A stretch of 64,000 nucleotides of DNA from Chrysomallon squamiferum. Lineage: Eukaryota > Mollusca > Gastropoda > Neomphalida > Peltospiridae. The stretch is from the NCBI GenBank assembly GCA_012295275.1, contig CM022673.1, positions 15,047,788-15,111,787 of the forward strand, given 5' to 3'. The position numbers and the translations under genes are program-made. Position 1 is the first letter of the stretch. Each line of letters opens with the position of its first letter. This document shows positions 1 through 11,965 of this stretch, in pieces. The notes beneath the pieces were generated by a model, which saw nothing but the letters and a program-made list of their open reading frames with translations, was not told where the DNA came from and did not search any database.

Positions 1-2223
1 AAAGCTTCTAGTCTTCTCTCTCTCTCTAATTCATCTGCAATCCTTTCTTCTTTCTGTCGCTCACGCTCTTCTGCTTTAAGCTGCATTTGGTCTTCTCTAT
101 ATTTTACTCTGCAATTTGTTAAGAATGTGAAATTTTACAAATATTGCAGAAAAAAATTTAAAAAAAATAAATGAAAAAAACAACAACAAAAAACCCCAAT
201 AAACCCCCTCCCCACAGAAATAAAAAAGAAAAAAGAAAAAATATAAAATAAATAATCAGTTTCTTTGAAGATTACAAATTACCTTTCTCGATCTATTTTT
301 GCTTGTTCCATTAAGAGTCGATGAAGTTCGGCTAATCTTTGTCTGTCTTTCTCTTCTTCCATTTTTTTCTTCTTTTCCATCTCTTCATGGAAAGCATCAA
401 TCTGTCAAAACAACAGATATCACAGACAATATAGCTTAAATAATTAAAAATGTGAAAATAAAATAATTTGTTTGCAAAGATTCACAAATAATACAAATGT
501 TTAGATATTTAATCAGCATATATTTATTTGTTCAACAGATAATTACTGGAGAGCATTTCTCATATTTGAGCAAGGTATCGTAAGAAAAGAGGTTTTATAT
601 ATGGCTATTAAGTCTGTTGAACAAATAATAATTATTCATAATCATTTTGTTAATTTTTTTATTTTTTAACTGTAGTAAGTTTTAACATTTATGTAAATTT
701 TGAAAATGTAAAATATAAGAATTATGTGCATTTCTTTAGTAGGCCTATCTTATTTTCATATGAAGCAGTAACGATCTAGTTAAATGAAAAAAAGATCTAG
801 GTGATTTCTTTACAGTTACCTTCTGTTTTTCTTCTTGTCGTCTTTTCTTCTCTTTTTCTTCATCCCATTTTCTTCTTTCTTCCATTTCTTTCATTCTCTG
901 GTCTTCAAACTGAGCTTCAAGAAGCATAGCTTCTGTTTTCTGATTTCTCCACTCACAAACCTGATAAATAAATATATCTATCTATCTATCTATCTATATA
1001 TGTACATATATGTTTGTGTGTGTGTCTCCATACAGATATAAAAATTAAATGTATACATACAGATATTTTCTTTCTCATTATATACAATTTCTTTCTATTG
1101 TTATTATTTTGTCACTGATATTTAAAATATTTATAATCTGATAATGAAATATAATATTTATTATACATAAACATAAGGATTGAACAGATAATAAGAGAAA
1201 ATCTGCTTCAGCCACGTGTTAACTTTTTTTGATTTGCATAACAAATCTTTAATGTGCACCTTTTCATGAACAGAAAACATATAACTTTGTCATTGATAAA
1301 CAGGGGAACTGGCTGGAACAGGAAATAGCCACAAGGGTGCACTGAGGACTGATCTTGAGATATGTCACACATCACAGTTCTGCTCTAACCACTGAACTAA
1401 TTCTCCAATCATGCACCTTTTAGCTTTGTGGTTTATCAATAAATGCATGTTGGCGTTTATATAGAAGTTTAATCTTGGATTATCTTTAATTTTGAATATT
1501 TTTCACCATCATATTTCATAATCAACTTACTTTATTGTACAGAAGATCACACAGTTCTTTCTGCTTCTCTCTGTTCTCTGCTTGTAATTCCTCCATTTCG
1601 TGAGCAGCACACACCTCAGCAAAAATGACTTTAGCTTTTGTAAGAAGTTCTCTCCGATCTCTTAACCAGTCGGAATAAATAGCTTTCTGTCTTTCATTGT
1701 AATATTTGTAACCAACCCACCAGTCTTCATGATCAATCTGAACAGAAATAACAATCAACAAACATGTTTTGGCTAGAAGTGAATCTACTACATACAACAA
1801 GAATAAAGTCTGTATTTGCCCACCTTGTTATTCAGCAAACTATAAGCTTGCCTGTCATAATAAATGGTCACAGTATTTAATGATAAAAGAATAAATTTGG
1901 TAATTATAAATTTATCCATTGTCATCATATTTATAAATTCTCAAAAGTTTAGAACTGTCTCAGGTTAAGTAGTTAGTTCAGTCCAGCAGATGCAGATCCT
2001 ACTTTAACTAACCCACATCACTGGGTAACTATATATTTTGTCCAAAGACTAGTAAGTCCATTACCTAATTTGCCCATATTTCAAACAAGTCACAGATTAA
2101 CTGATAAACTCATTATATAAATATTGGTACATTTACTTCTGGCCACCAGAAATGATAAAATCTGACCATATTTTAAAAAGTGTTAGATATGAATGTGTGA
2201 GTGTGCATGTGTTTGCACATTTA

Positions 2224-2306
<83 letters not shown>

Positions 2307-2328
2307 TACACACACACACACACACACG

Positions 2329-2364
<36 letters not shown>

Positions 2365-4171
2365 TATAGAAGTATAATTTTTTCAATCAGGAATAATGAC
2401 TGTATTCTGTGTCAAATGTGTAAGTTAATTCTGACTTACCAACTCTTTTCTTGAATATTTTGGCAGATGGCGCTTCAGTCTATCCAGCAACAATGCACGT
2501 CTGTTTGGAAGTTCATTCGGATACTGATCAAATATGGCGACAAATGTGAAATGGTCATCTTCATTCCAGTTGCCAAAAGAATCTTTGCTAAAAAAAAAAA
2601 AAATGCTATCAGTTCATAGTTGTGCAAAATTTTTTTTTTAGAAATATATATCACAGCAATGTGATGCTTGTAAAATAATGTTTTTATCTAAAATTGATTA
2701 AAGCCTAACATAAAATTAAACTGCATTTGTATACTTTTAATGACTGACCACAATGATCAACCTTTGTCAATAACAAAATAGTGCATAATAACTACTATAA
2801 CAGACATTCATAAAAGCTGGACTTATCCTTTTTTTTTTTTTTACTGCTAATGACATCCTGTCTAATAAAAAATCCAAAAAAGCACATGTCACTTCAATAA
2901 TAAAACTGACAACACTGGACAGACTTACCTTAAAATATGTAAATGCCAGTGACTTAGCTGGGAGAGCTGGTTGTGGTATTTTAAATCCAGAATCAAAAAC
3001 TCCTCTAATATTTTCAGCTTCAGTTCTTTGTCTGGGCATTCAAGGTCAAATGCTTCTTCAGGAATTCCATCTTGAAACTGTGGTCTCCTCTCAAACTGAG
3101 GAGGGCAAAGAATAAGCAACTCCTCTTGAAAAAAAAAAAAAAAAAGAAGAAGAACACAATAATAAAACACAAATCAATAATTTTAGTGAAATAAATTTAA
3201 AATCACTCATTTCATATGCTAATATCAAAGATAAAAAAAAATTACAGTTTACCAACAAGGCTGTAGAATTTTTTTTTTTTTTAAACCATTATTTTAATCA
3301 TACTAATTTCATCAAAATTCCGACTAAAGAATACACTTTTTAAAAAATCCAAATTTATGTAAATATCCCAAGATCTACTTTTTTTCTCTGTAACTTATTC
3401 ACTATTTCTTAGAATAAATTTAAAATTATTTTTCTTTTATGTTATTCTATTCTGTTTGTTGACAATTTTTAGTGCACAAAAAAACTAATGTTATCAGTAT
3501 ATTGTAGATCAATATACTCTACAGTTCTCTAATCCTACAATAATTAAAATTAAAAAATCAAAACAAAAAACAATTTACTTTTATTTATTTATTTATTTAT
3601 TTAGGCGAATTTTAAAATTTATTTATTTACTTACTTGTGTACTTACTTACCCACTTTGTAATTTATTTACTCACAAACATACTGCCTATCAGACAGATTT
3701 AGTGTATGATGTTTTTAAAACAATTAAAAAAATAATATTACCAGAATTTAATTCTTCCTGAAGACATTTTTGTTCTAAGTTAAGTTTCTCCATTATGCCT
3801 GCCTGCTGCTGTTTCACATTATCAATGGTGCACATAATTTCTTGATGTTTTTGGATCACCCCTGGCACCCCCAGTGCCAGGTCTTCCCTGTTTTCAGACA
3901 TCCAGTAGGATAAGTCTTCTCTGAAAATAGTAAACATTTATTAAAATATAATAGAATTAAAAAAAAAAAAAAAAAAAAAAATTATTTGCATTTAACCTTT
4001 CAAAGTAAAATAAGAAGGGGAGATCATGTATACATCTGATGAAAGATAAATTAAAGGGTTTATCTACTTTTATGTGCCCTTTGAGTCATTTTGCATTCAA
4101 ACCACAGATGCATGTCTGGTGTTTTTAAAAGTTTGCTGATCTACTTATCTGTGTGTATATATATATATATA

Positions 4172-4212
<41 letters not shown>

Positions 4213-5689
4213 ATATATTTGTATATGCTTTGTTGTTTATGAATAAAGGTATTTTGTTTTGCTGCTAATTGGTAACAGCAATGATTAGTTAAATAGTGAA
4301 ATGTTAGTCTTATTTAAATAGTTGAAATTAGCAGGACATGTATATTTTATTTTATTTTATTTTTTTTAAATTATTTGAAAAAAAAAAAATATCGTTAACA
4401 CACAGAATTACATTAAATCATATAAATTATCTTACAAATGTCTTAACTATTATAATATAAATCATATAATAGTGTAATTTTAATGATAAAGATCTTGCAA
4501 CAATGTTTTGAGAAGAAACCAACTCCATGAGTTACTCCTACCAAAGATCTGTAAGTAAGATATAAATATCCATTTCCCAGGAACAAGAAAACACAGAACC
4601 TTGATTTTAATATTCAGGAAAGGAGAACTAACATGAATAGTAAATATAACTAAAGTTACTAACAGTTAACCCATTACTTTGTTTTTGTGACTATCATTCT
4701 CCAAGGGATTGCAATAAAATTTAACAATACCTATCCTGTGAAAACAAATTGAAAAAACACTCTAAGAAAGAAGATAAAAAAATTTTAAATCATTGTAAAT
4801 GATAAATTATAATAAAATAATTACTATGTGACAAAAATTTACAAACAAATCTATATAAATAATCAATTATAACAAAATAGTTATTATGTGACAAAAATTT
4901 TCAAAAAGTTAATTCTTACTTTAAATTCCAAACAGGAACAGCAGTGTCATCTTTAAACTTTTCAAAATCATTTTCAAGTCCAACTTTGTAATACTCAAAA
5001 TCCTGATAAATCTTATGACACACAGTTCCTTCCGAATTTTCCCTCATATGAGCATCAATCTCTGACTGAATCTTTTTTCTTTGTTGATTCAAATGAAGAA
5101 ATTCTTTTTGCCAGACAATTCTGTGTTGTTTGTTAATATTATTTTCCTTGTTTTGTTTTGACAGTTGTTCCAGTTTTTGTACTTTGAGAAGAGTTTTGTG
5201 ACCCGAGAATCTTTTTTCTGCAGCTTTTAGTTTAAGTTTGGAGTAGTCAGCACTTTGGTATTTGTTACTGCCAATACCATCTGTCATTCTTCGTACAAGC
5301 TTATCTGGAAATTACATGGAAATTTCTTCATTAACATTTTATGATTATTATTATTATCATTATCATTATTACTCTTTAAAAATTAAATCTTACAATTTTT
5401 AACTGGAAAGAATCAGTTTTATAAATTTATAACACTTCTGGAACAGAATTATAGAGAGTTTGAGATGCTTATATATCTTTATTTTATTTTATTATTTATT
5501 ATTTATTTGTGAGGTATATTAGGAGATAGAGGTAATCGTCAAAACTTTTTTATGATTTCTTATAGTTACTTATTAAATTTACCCATTTCGTCAGCTCTGT
5601 GAAAGGTAACAAATGTCCTATAGTCTCTCCCACTCATTTTTTTTTTTTTTTGTTTGACGTTTCTCATATACTTTGTGCATCAAGTTATT
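1..5689 (-). CDS. CCDC148: CCDC148, coiled-coil domain-containing protein 148 (3' end missing)
   Basis: Nine coding exons read on the minus strand: 5583-5689 (coding from 5667), 4920-5304, 3742-3920, 2929-3124, 2440-2587, 1531-1737, 820-960, 283-401 and 1-108 (runs off the window). All junctions are GT-AG and the phases join into about 522 codons without a stop. The product is a charged, mostly helical coiled-coil protein. It aligns along its length with vertebrate CCDC148 as I know it: an N-terminal MRNVK-type start, the block DQYPNELPNRRALLLDRLKR in exon 2440-2587, and VCAAHEMEELQAENREKQKE in exon 1531-1737. The last visible exons are Glu/Lys/Arg-rich helix. Vertebrate CCDC148 is about 590 residues, so roughly the last 70 are outside. 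Its molecular role is poorly known; expression in ciliated and male germ cells is reported. It diverges from LRRC46. The family call is firm; the exact start is not. Confidence 0.88.
1302..1435 (-). mobile_element. Degenerate tRNA-derived SINE
   Basis: Read on minus, the element begins with a tRNA-like A box (TTAGTTCAGTGGTTAGAGCA), then a weak B box (AAGATCAGTCC), then a stretch with GCTATTTCCTGTTCCAGCCAGT. The latter resembles the start of the conserved centre of lophotrochozoan MetaSINE-type elements as I remember it. It lies in a CCDC148 intron, is truncated and has no clear tail or target-site duplication. Confidence 0.6.
2225..2358. repeat. (AC)n then (CATA)n microsatellite
   Basis: Roughly 105 bp of CA repeat with a few interruptions, followed by CATA repeats, in a CCDC148 intron. 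Confidence 0.95.
4156..4206. repeat. (TA)n(TC)n microsatellite
   Basis: Compound dinucleotide run in a CCDC148 intron. Confidence 0.9.
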
Positions 5690-5977
5690 CTAAAGGAAGA
5701 AGAAACAAAACAGAACAAAAAATATACAATAATTATATTACAGCATGACAGTGCGTGCGTGTGTGACACTGAGACAGATTTACAGAGATAAACATATCGA
5801 AATTAAATACATAGCTGTATTAAAATAACGATAACAGATCATGTTATACTATTAATAGCAAAATACAATAATATTAAAGATAATTAGCCTTCATTTATCA
5901 CTAGTTAGTTCATATAAATAAATTTTATTTAACGACCAATTTAATTATGATGCAAAATAAATAAAATATCCACATAC

Positions 5978-6030
5978 ATCTTAAAAACTGTAGGTTGCGA
6001 AGATAAACAAGTTTCAGCCTCCATTGTGTT
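5978..6030 (-). other. CCDC148: Probable 5' leader exon of CCDC148
   Basis: Read on the minus strand, an ATG at 6024 opens a reading frame of about 15 codons (MEAETCLSS...) ending at a good donor (GTATGT) at 5977. Joined to the acceptor before 5689, the frame stops after three more codons (IIT, then TGA). That stop overlaps a second ATG at 5680, which opens another short frame. So this exon looks like a 5' leader with upstream open frames, the main frame starting at 5667. Its placement at the edge of the divergent promoter supports an exon; the 5' boundary is a guess. Confidence 0.4.
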
Positions 6031-6384
6031 CCTTTTTGTCTTTTATATACTTCTCATATCGTTTGCGCACCATTTTCACTGAATTAGTATTTCTTTTCGT
6101 GTTTTTCTAATTTTAAACATTCTGTTTCCATTAAGATGATTAGTAGTTATTAAATTTGTATGTATTTATAATTTTTGTCATCATAACAAATCAATTACAA
6201 ACACTTTATTCGAAAAAAAAGAAGAAAGAATACAGGATACTACCGCCTGTCACAAATTTCGAAGCGCAACAATTACAAACTGTGGTTTATGTCGGTAAGG
6301 AAGCTATCTATCTGCATCCAATTATTCATCAGATTTATGTGCATACATATGATTAAAATTAATATCCAGAACTTTTAAACAACG
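6030..6384. promoter_or_regulatory. Putative bidirectional promoter CCDC148/LRRC46
   Basis: About 350 bp separate the likely first exon of CCDC148 (minus) from the LRRC46 start codon (plus). No coding exon fits between them. I looked for a clear RFX X-box, typical of cilia genes, and did not find a convincing one. The call rests on head-to-head geometry and on both genes being linked to ciliated cells. Confidence 0.4.
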
Positions 6385-6648
6385 ATGAATAAAGAAGATG
6401 AAATAACAAGCAAAGGTGGTAAACAAATATTTTACTCATAATGAAATCAATAAAGTAGATTGGTTTGCTCATTCTTGTACATACATAAATGCATACAAAA
6501 TAAAATGATACATTAAGGTAATCAAATTAATGACTATAATTCATTTGACATTAAATTTGATTTATTAAAAACAAATATGTCTTTAATACATTTATTTTTA
6601 TTTAATTTTGAATGTAGTAATTTCCGGTTATAAAGCAACATATTACAA

Positions 6649-6679
<31 letters not shown>

Positions 6680-7326
6680 ATAGTTTATTTATTTAATTTC
6701 AGTAATATTTTGCTTAAAATTTTAATTACAGAAAGTAAACCAGTTCGTCTTTCACTTCACTTGATTGTCAAACGTCATCTTCCATCAAATGCAATAAAAT
6801 GGACACAAGAAGAAATGTAAGCATTATATAATTATTTTATTTATTTAAAATTTATTTATATATATATATATTTTTTTTTGGCCAGAAATATATTGAATTT
6901 GAGAAGAGAGAGATTTGTATTCATCAAAAAGATTATTATTTATTTATCTAAATTTAATTTAACTGGGAATTATTCTTCTTCTCATTTTTCTGCAGACTTG
7001 ATGCCTTGGCAAAGATTAAAAGACTCAGGTTAGATCGGGAAAATATTGGTTACATTGACAGTCTTGATCTACTTGGAGACAGTGTCACACATATATATCT
7101 TCAGCAGGTACAATCTCATTATTCCGTAATTCTTTAACTATTTAAGAACTTCATTAATTATGCTTATTAAAGTAGTAAGCATTTAGGATACAGTTATAAT
7201 TTATCAGAAAGTTTTCCTTTATTGATATATACATTTTGAATAATAGCTAATTGTTGTTTTACAGTTTCTTAAACCTAAACTTTTTTAATAATAAAACTTA
7301 CACTCAGTACAACAACTGACTGTATG

Positions 7327-7360
<34 letters not shown>

Positions 7361-8413
7361 GTTATTATTATTTTTATAATCCTATATATTATTGAGAAAT
7401 GTAAATATTTTTTCTTATTATCACATTACTTCAACAATAATTTCTAACAAATAAAGAGTCCAAAATACTGAAATTTTCATTAAGCTACATTGGGGTTGTA
7501 AATTCAAACATAAGTTATGGCATGTACAGAAGGAACAAAATAAAATATTGTTATATTTTCTCATTACATGACTAATCATAAAAAAGTATTTTAAAATATG
7601 TCTATTTCTTTTGCAGAACTCTATTGACAAGATTTGCAATTTTGACAGCTTGCAAAATATTCAGTTTATAACTTTGGCTGGAAATCGAATAAGAACAATT
7701 GAAAATCTCTCACACTTGAAAAAACTGATATTCCTGGATCTATCAGACAATAATATTTCTGATTTCACTGAAGGTAAATTCTTCTCCAGTATCAGTCATG
7801 CTATTAAGAATGTAAACTAAATTATAGTTGGCCATACATTATGATGTAAAGAGAGACCTAGAAATGAATAAATAACATATTGCACATGTTTTATTGATAG
7901 GGGATTGAAAGGGCTGAGGTGCATTATTTTAGAAATGAACTCAACAAAATTTATATTAACATTGTTTTGAAAGGATTATATTTACTGAACATTAATGAAA
8001 TAACTGGTGAAAAATTATTGGCAATAACAATAGCTATGTGCATGATATCTATTTTAATTTAATAATGTTTATGTTTAATTTTTTTTCTCTCGTTTATTAT
8101 TCTCTATTATATTAAATTAAATGAATAAACAAAAATAACTATTTGTGTACAGCATTTCAATACATGTCCAGTGCTAAATCAGTTTGACCCAGTGGACAAA
8201 CATAAGATGAAGTAAAAAATTTACCCATCAGTCATTACATTTAATGAATTTATGTTTAATTATTTCAGATTTAATTAAAATAGGTTGAAGACTCCTTAAC
8301 CAAAACAGAGATATCTTATAGGTTTTGGATGGTTTAACATATATAAACTTTATTTCAGGCATAAAATTATTTGAAATATTATAAACAACTACTTTAAGAC
8401 TAAGTATATAGCT

Positions 8414-8449
<36 letters not shown>

Positions 8450-8702
8450 TATGGATTTCATGTTAGACTTAGGTCATATACACAGGTTACCTCCTTATAA
8501 AAAAAAATTCCCCATATTCAGAAATATTTCAGTTCCAAATATTTCAGATACAGTCCTCAGCCTGCACTGTCTTGTTACATTATATAAGAAGATTATTTCA
8601 TGTTTTTATTTTACAGAGGAAATTCCTAAATCACTGGTGTTGTTAAATCTTGCTGGAAATCCTTGCACTGAACTGGAAAATTATAGGTGAACATTATTAT
8701 TA

Positions 8703-8740
<38 letters not shown>

Positions 8741-9938
8741 TTTTTTTTAATCTTCTTTTCATTATTATTGTTATTGTTGTTATTATTGCCATTATTATTA
8801 ATATTACAGTTATTATTATTATCATCATTATTTCATTTTCAATGTAATATTCCTATTATTATTATTATTAATAATACTGTTTTTCTTCTTATTATTAGTT
8901 ATTATTATTTTACTTTTACTTATTGTTACTATTATTACTGTTGTTATTATTGTTACTGCTACAGCTATTTTATTATTTATTTGTTCATTTATTTATAAAT
9001 GCAGTATAAAGACCAGTCTTTAAAACAAGCTTTGTATGGCGAGTTCACTTTCAGTTATCAGTAGAAAATATACTAGAAGTGACTTATGTTTCTAGAAACT
9101 ACTCCATAATGATCTGTTTTGCTCTGAGCTATTTGATATCCAAGTACTCAAGTAGCACTATTTAATTGTATTTTATCCAGTAAGTAACTGATTTATCAAA
9201 CATTTTGTGAATGTTTTTTTCCCTGTAATTAAAAACTGCCTAAAACATATTTGCAGCTATCAGAAAAGGATAGTTCACATAGTAGATTTCTTTTCTCATT
9301 ATATTTTTCATTGTAAATCATATTATGATATCATAATAACTGTCAAAAAATGGGTTGGTTATGTTGATAAATTAAAAAAACAATTTTGTACATTTATATT
9401 TTTATCGTCAGAGAGCGACTTATTCAGTGTCTGCCAAAACTCAGACATTTGGATAATGAAGACCTAGGATCAAAAGAAACTGAGGAAGGTGAATCTGGGG
9501 AGGAAGATTCATCTGAAGAAGAAGAAATAAGTTACACAGTTAAAAAAGATTCACCAAGTTGCCCAGATAGTAAGTTTTTTTTTTTGTGCTAACTTAAATT
9601 TGAGAAACAAATATTTCAGAGTGCATATGGCAAACACAGGTCGGCTTGAACACACAAATTAGCATAACTTGGTCCAGAATAAGTGCATTTTTGAATCTTT
9701 CAAAATAATGTTGTGAAATTTATCTGTACTAAAAATGTAAATTGATTGCTGAAAATATTATTTTTTATCTAAATAATGTTAGTTTATTTTTCTTTAATTT
9801 TCAGAAAGTGCCAAACTTCTTTCTGGTGAAGTATTGATGAGGTCACATGACAGAATGGAAGATCAGTTGAAGATTCACACAGAACATTCAGAATTACTAG
9901 AGACTTACAAGAAAGCTTTAAATATAAACAAGAAATAA
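6385..9938 (+). CDS. LRRC46: LRRC46, leucine-rich repeat-containing protein 46
   Basis: Seven exons: 6385-6415 (or -6418), 6732-6816, 6996-7107, 7617-7773, 8617-8686, 9412-9569 and 9805-9938, all GT-AG with matching phases, giving 248 or 249 residues. The protein has an N-terminal lead, then SDS22-type leucine-rich repeats (LRLDRENIGYIDSLDLLG, ITLAGNRIRTIENLSHLKKL, FLDLSDNNISDFTE), then the cap LVLLNLAGNPCTELENYRER, then an acidic stretch (GESGEEDSSEEEE) and a basic helical end. The order and sequence match vertebrate LRRC46, though the C-terminus is shorter than in mammals. Family knowledge: LRRC46 is a testis/cilia protein needed for normal sperm tails in mouse. The first donor is ambiguous: GTGG after 6415 or GTAA after 6418, both in frame (one extra Gly). 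Stop TAA is at 9936-9938. Confidence 0.9.
6649..6681. repeat. (AAAT)n microsatellite
   Basis: Tetranucleotide run in LRRC46 intron 1. Confidence 0.9.
7329..7372. repeat. (ATT)n microsatellite
   Basis: Trinucleotide run in LRRC46 intron 3. Confidence 0.9.
8416..8447. repeat. (TA)n microsatellite
   Basis: Dinucleotide run in LRRC46 intron 4. Confidence 0.9.
8693..8960. repeat. (TTA)n-rich stretch
   Basis: Pure TTA run to 8739 then a degenerate TTA/TTG/ATT mosaic, starting a few bases after LRRC46 exon 5. Confidence 0.85.
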
Positions 9939-10582
9939 TCAGTAAATGATCAGTGATACAGCAGAGATTTACAGTTTAAAGTTAACATCTCTGAGAGCTT
10001 CAGAAATATTACGGGTACCAGAGGCACATAATTTATTGTTAGCTTCAGAAATATATATGTCATCAGAATGCTGGATCAACTGCATTCCTTTTTAATTTAC
10101 ATTATACATTTTAAGAAAAAGAAAAATTTTAAAATACCAACTATTATGATCTGGGCTTAACCATTTCATTTCGGTATCATACCATCAGTGGTGAATCCTC
10201 TAAGTTTCAGTCAAGGGCACTGAATTGTAACTGCAATAATTTTAGAACTCAGAATGTTTTGCATTAAAGTAGTGAACATTTTTTCTGTTCTCCATTAGTG
10301 GAGTGATTAACATGAGGCAGTGTTGCAGGATGGGTTCTGTTCAGTCTATCCATCCATCCATTTTATTATTCCCCAGTCCAGATATTGCCAATTTGTGTAG
10401 GACTTTGTATAAGTTTTCACTTTATGGTTGCTGTTTATGTAGGAAGTAGCCCTGTACTAAGTGTCTAGAACAGCTTATTCACAGCCAACATTTGTTCCTT
10501 TTCACAAACAGTACTAGAAATATTAGATGAAAAAGATAAGGTAAAAACAACTTTATTTGTTGAATATTATTTTATTAATAAA
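9939..10582 (+). other. LRRC46: LRRC46 3' UTR with poly(A) signals
   Basis: No coding exon is visible after the LRRC46 stop. Overlapping AATAAA signals at 10577-10586 are the first strong candidates for the 3' end. Contains a short CCAT repeat near 10349-10362. Confidence 0.45.
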
Positions 10583-11965
10583 TAAAACAGATCTATTTCA
10601 TGTTTACTATCTTCACAATGAATAAAATTATATTTTGGTATAAAATGAGAAACAGATTATATATAATTAAAATTGCACCACTATAAAAATAACAACAATG
10701 TAAATTCTAAAAAGCTCTCTGTAAAATAATAAAAATAACAAAGTATTAAAAATGATATGTGTCAGATAATCAAGATCAAATTAATAATTTACACTGCTGC
10801 CGAAGAAACATTTCATAAAATATATAAAACTTTTAATATAAACAACTTGTTTTTTCGGTGTGTTTTTTCAAAATAATAATAATAATAATAATAATTATAA
10901 AAATATTTAAATTTATGAATGTTATGAAAATGTTAATAAATTGGACATAAAATGTAACATAAAAACAACTAAATAAATAAATATAATTCAAAATGTTCCA
11001 GTTTGGTTTGAAAATTATCACAATTCAAATTATAGTATATAAAAACTGATTCTTAAACATTAAAAATCTGCTAAAAAATTACAAATTTAAATAATATATA
11101 TTTTTATTAAGGTATACAAATTCTTATTGTCAAACATTTAGAATTTATTTTAAAAATTCATTCTTAACATTCTATATAGTTAATTATAACTACAAGGATA
11201 ACAACATGATGTTTAGAACCATCATCAATTTTCAGTTTCACAATAAATATGCAAATAAAGTATTCAGTAGTTGGCAGTCACAGTTAGTCAAGTATTCTTG
11301 AAAATAGAACCGTTTTTTTTTCGTGAATATAAAAACATCTTTGTCAAATAATCCAAAAAACATATATCTGACAAAGACAACTGATATGGTAGAGTATTAG
11401 AAAGAAAGAGCAAAGTGGTAATAATCTCTCTCCACAGTCTCTTGTAGAAGATTTGAACTCAGTAGGTAAAAATCCTAAGATGTAACAGGATTAAAAGATG
11501 CTACCTAGATTTGAAGCCCATAGACAGAAATCCTAAAATATAAAAGGTTATATAAAAATAATTATATTTTCAGTACATTTTCTAAACAATTAATAATTTT
11601 GTTCTCAACATCAACCCCTACTAAATAACAAATTATGAAACAAAAATAACAAACATCATAAAATGGTGGACTGATTTCTTTTTTGTCAATTTGAGATATC
11701 ACATCTTATAGGGAGTGTAAAAAAAAAATGACAAACTTTATTAAAAAAAACCTAGAAAAATATTTTTATCAGTAACAGGCAAGGGCAATCTTTATTGATA
11801 AGCAGGCTGCATTAGACATGATTTACTCATGAGGCAGGCCAGACTACTATTAAACATTATTTTCCTCATTAGGTGTGTTTGCCCATGTCAGATCTATAAT
11901 ATCAATTGTACAAAAATATTTTTATTTTCATATTTCCCTGTAAGATGCGATATCACAACTAGACA
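10583..11965. other. AT-rich spacer between convergent genes LRRC46 and UNG
   Basis: No gene recognised. It is mostly A/T with an (AAT)n run at 10874-10895. At 11448-11550 a segment of about 60-70 bp occurs twice in a row with divergence (shared core GATTTGAA followed by AAATCCTAA), possibly a decayed repeat. Part next to 11966 is UNG 3' UTR. Confidence 0.4.
11921..11926 (-). terminator. UNG: UNG poly(A) signal
   Basis: AATAAA on the minus strand, about 40 bases downstream of the UNG stop codon, which would give a very short 3' UTR. Confidence 0.5.

Noticed and set aside
2133-2454. His-Thr and Cys-Val repeat frames
   Set aside because: The (CA)n microsatellite read on both strands.
8416-8690. 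Frame starting in (TA)n and running into LRRC46 exon 5
   Set aside because: The TA run is intron; the acceptor at 8616 and the phase from exon 4 define the true exon.
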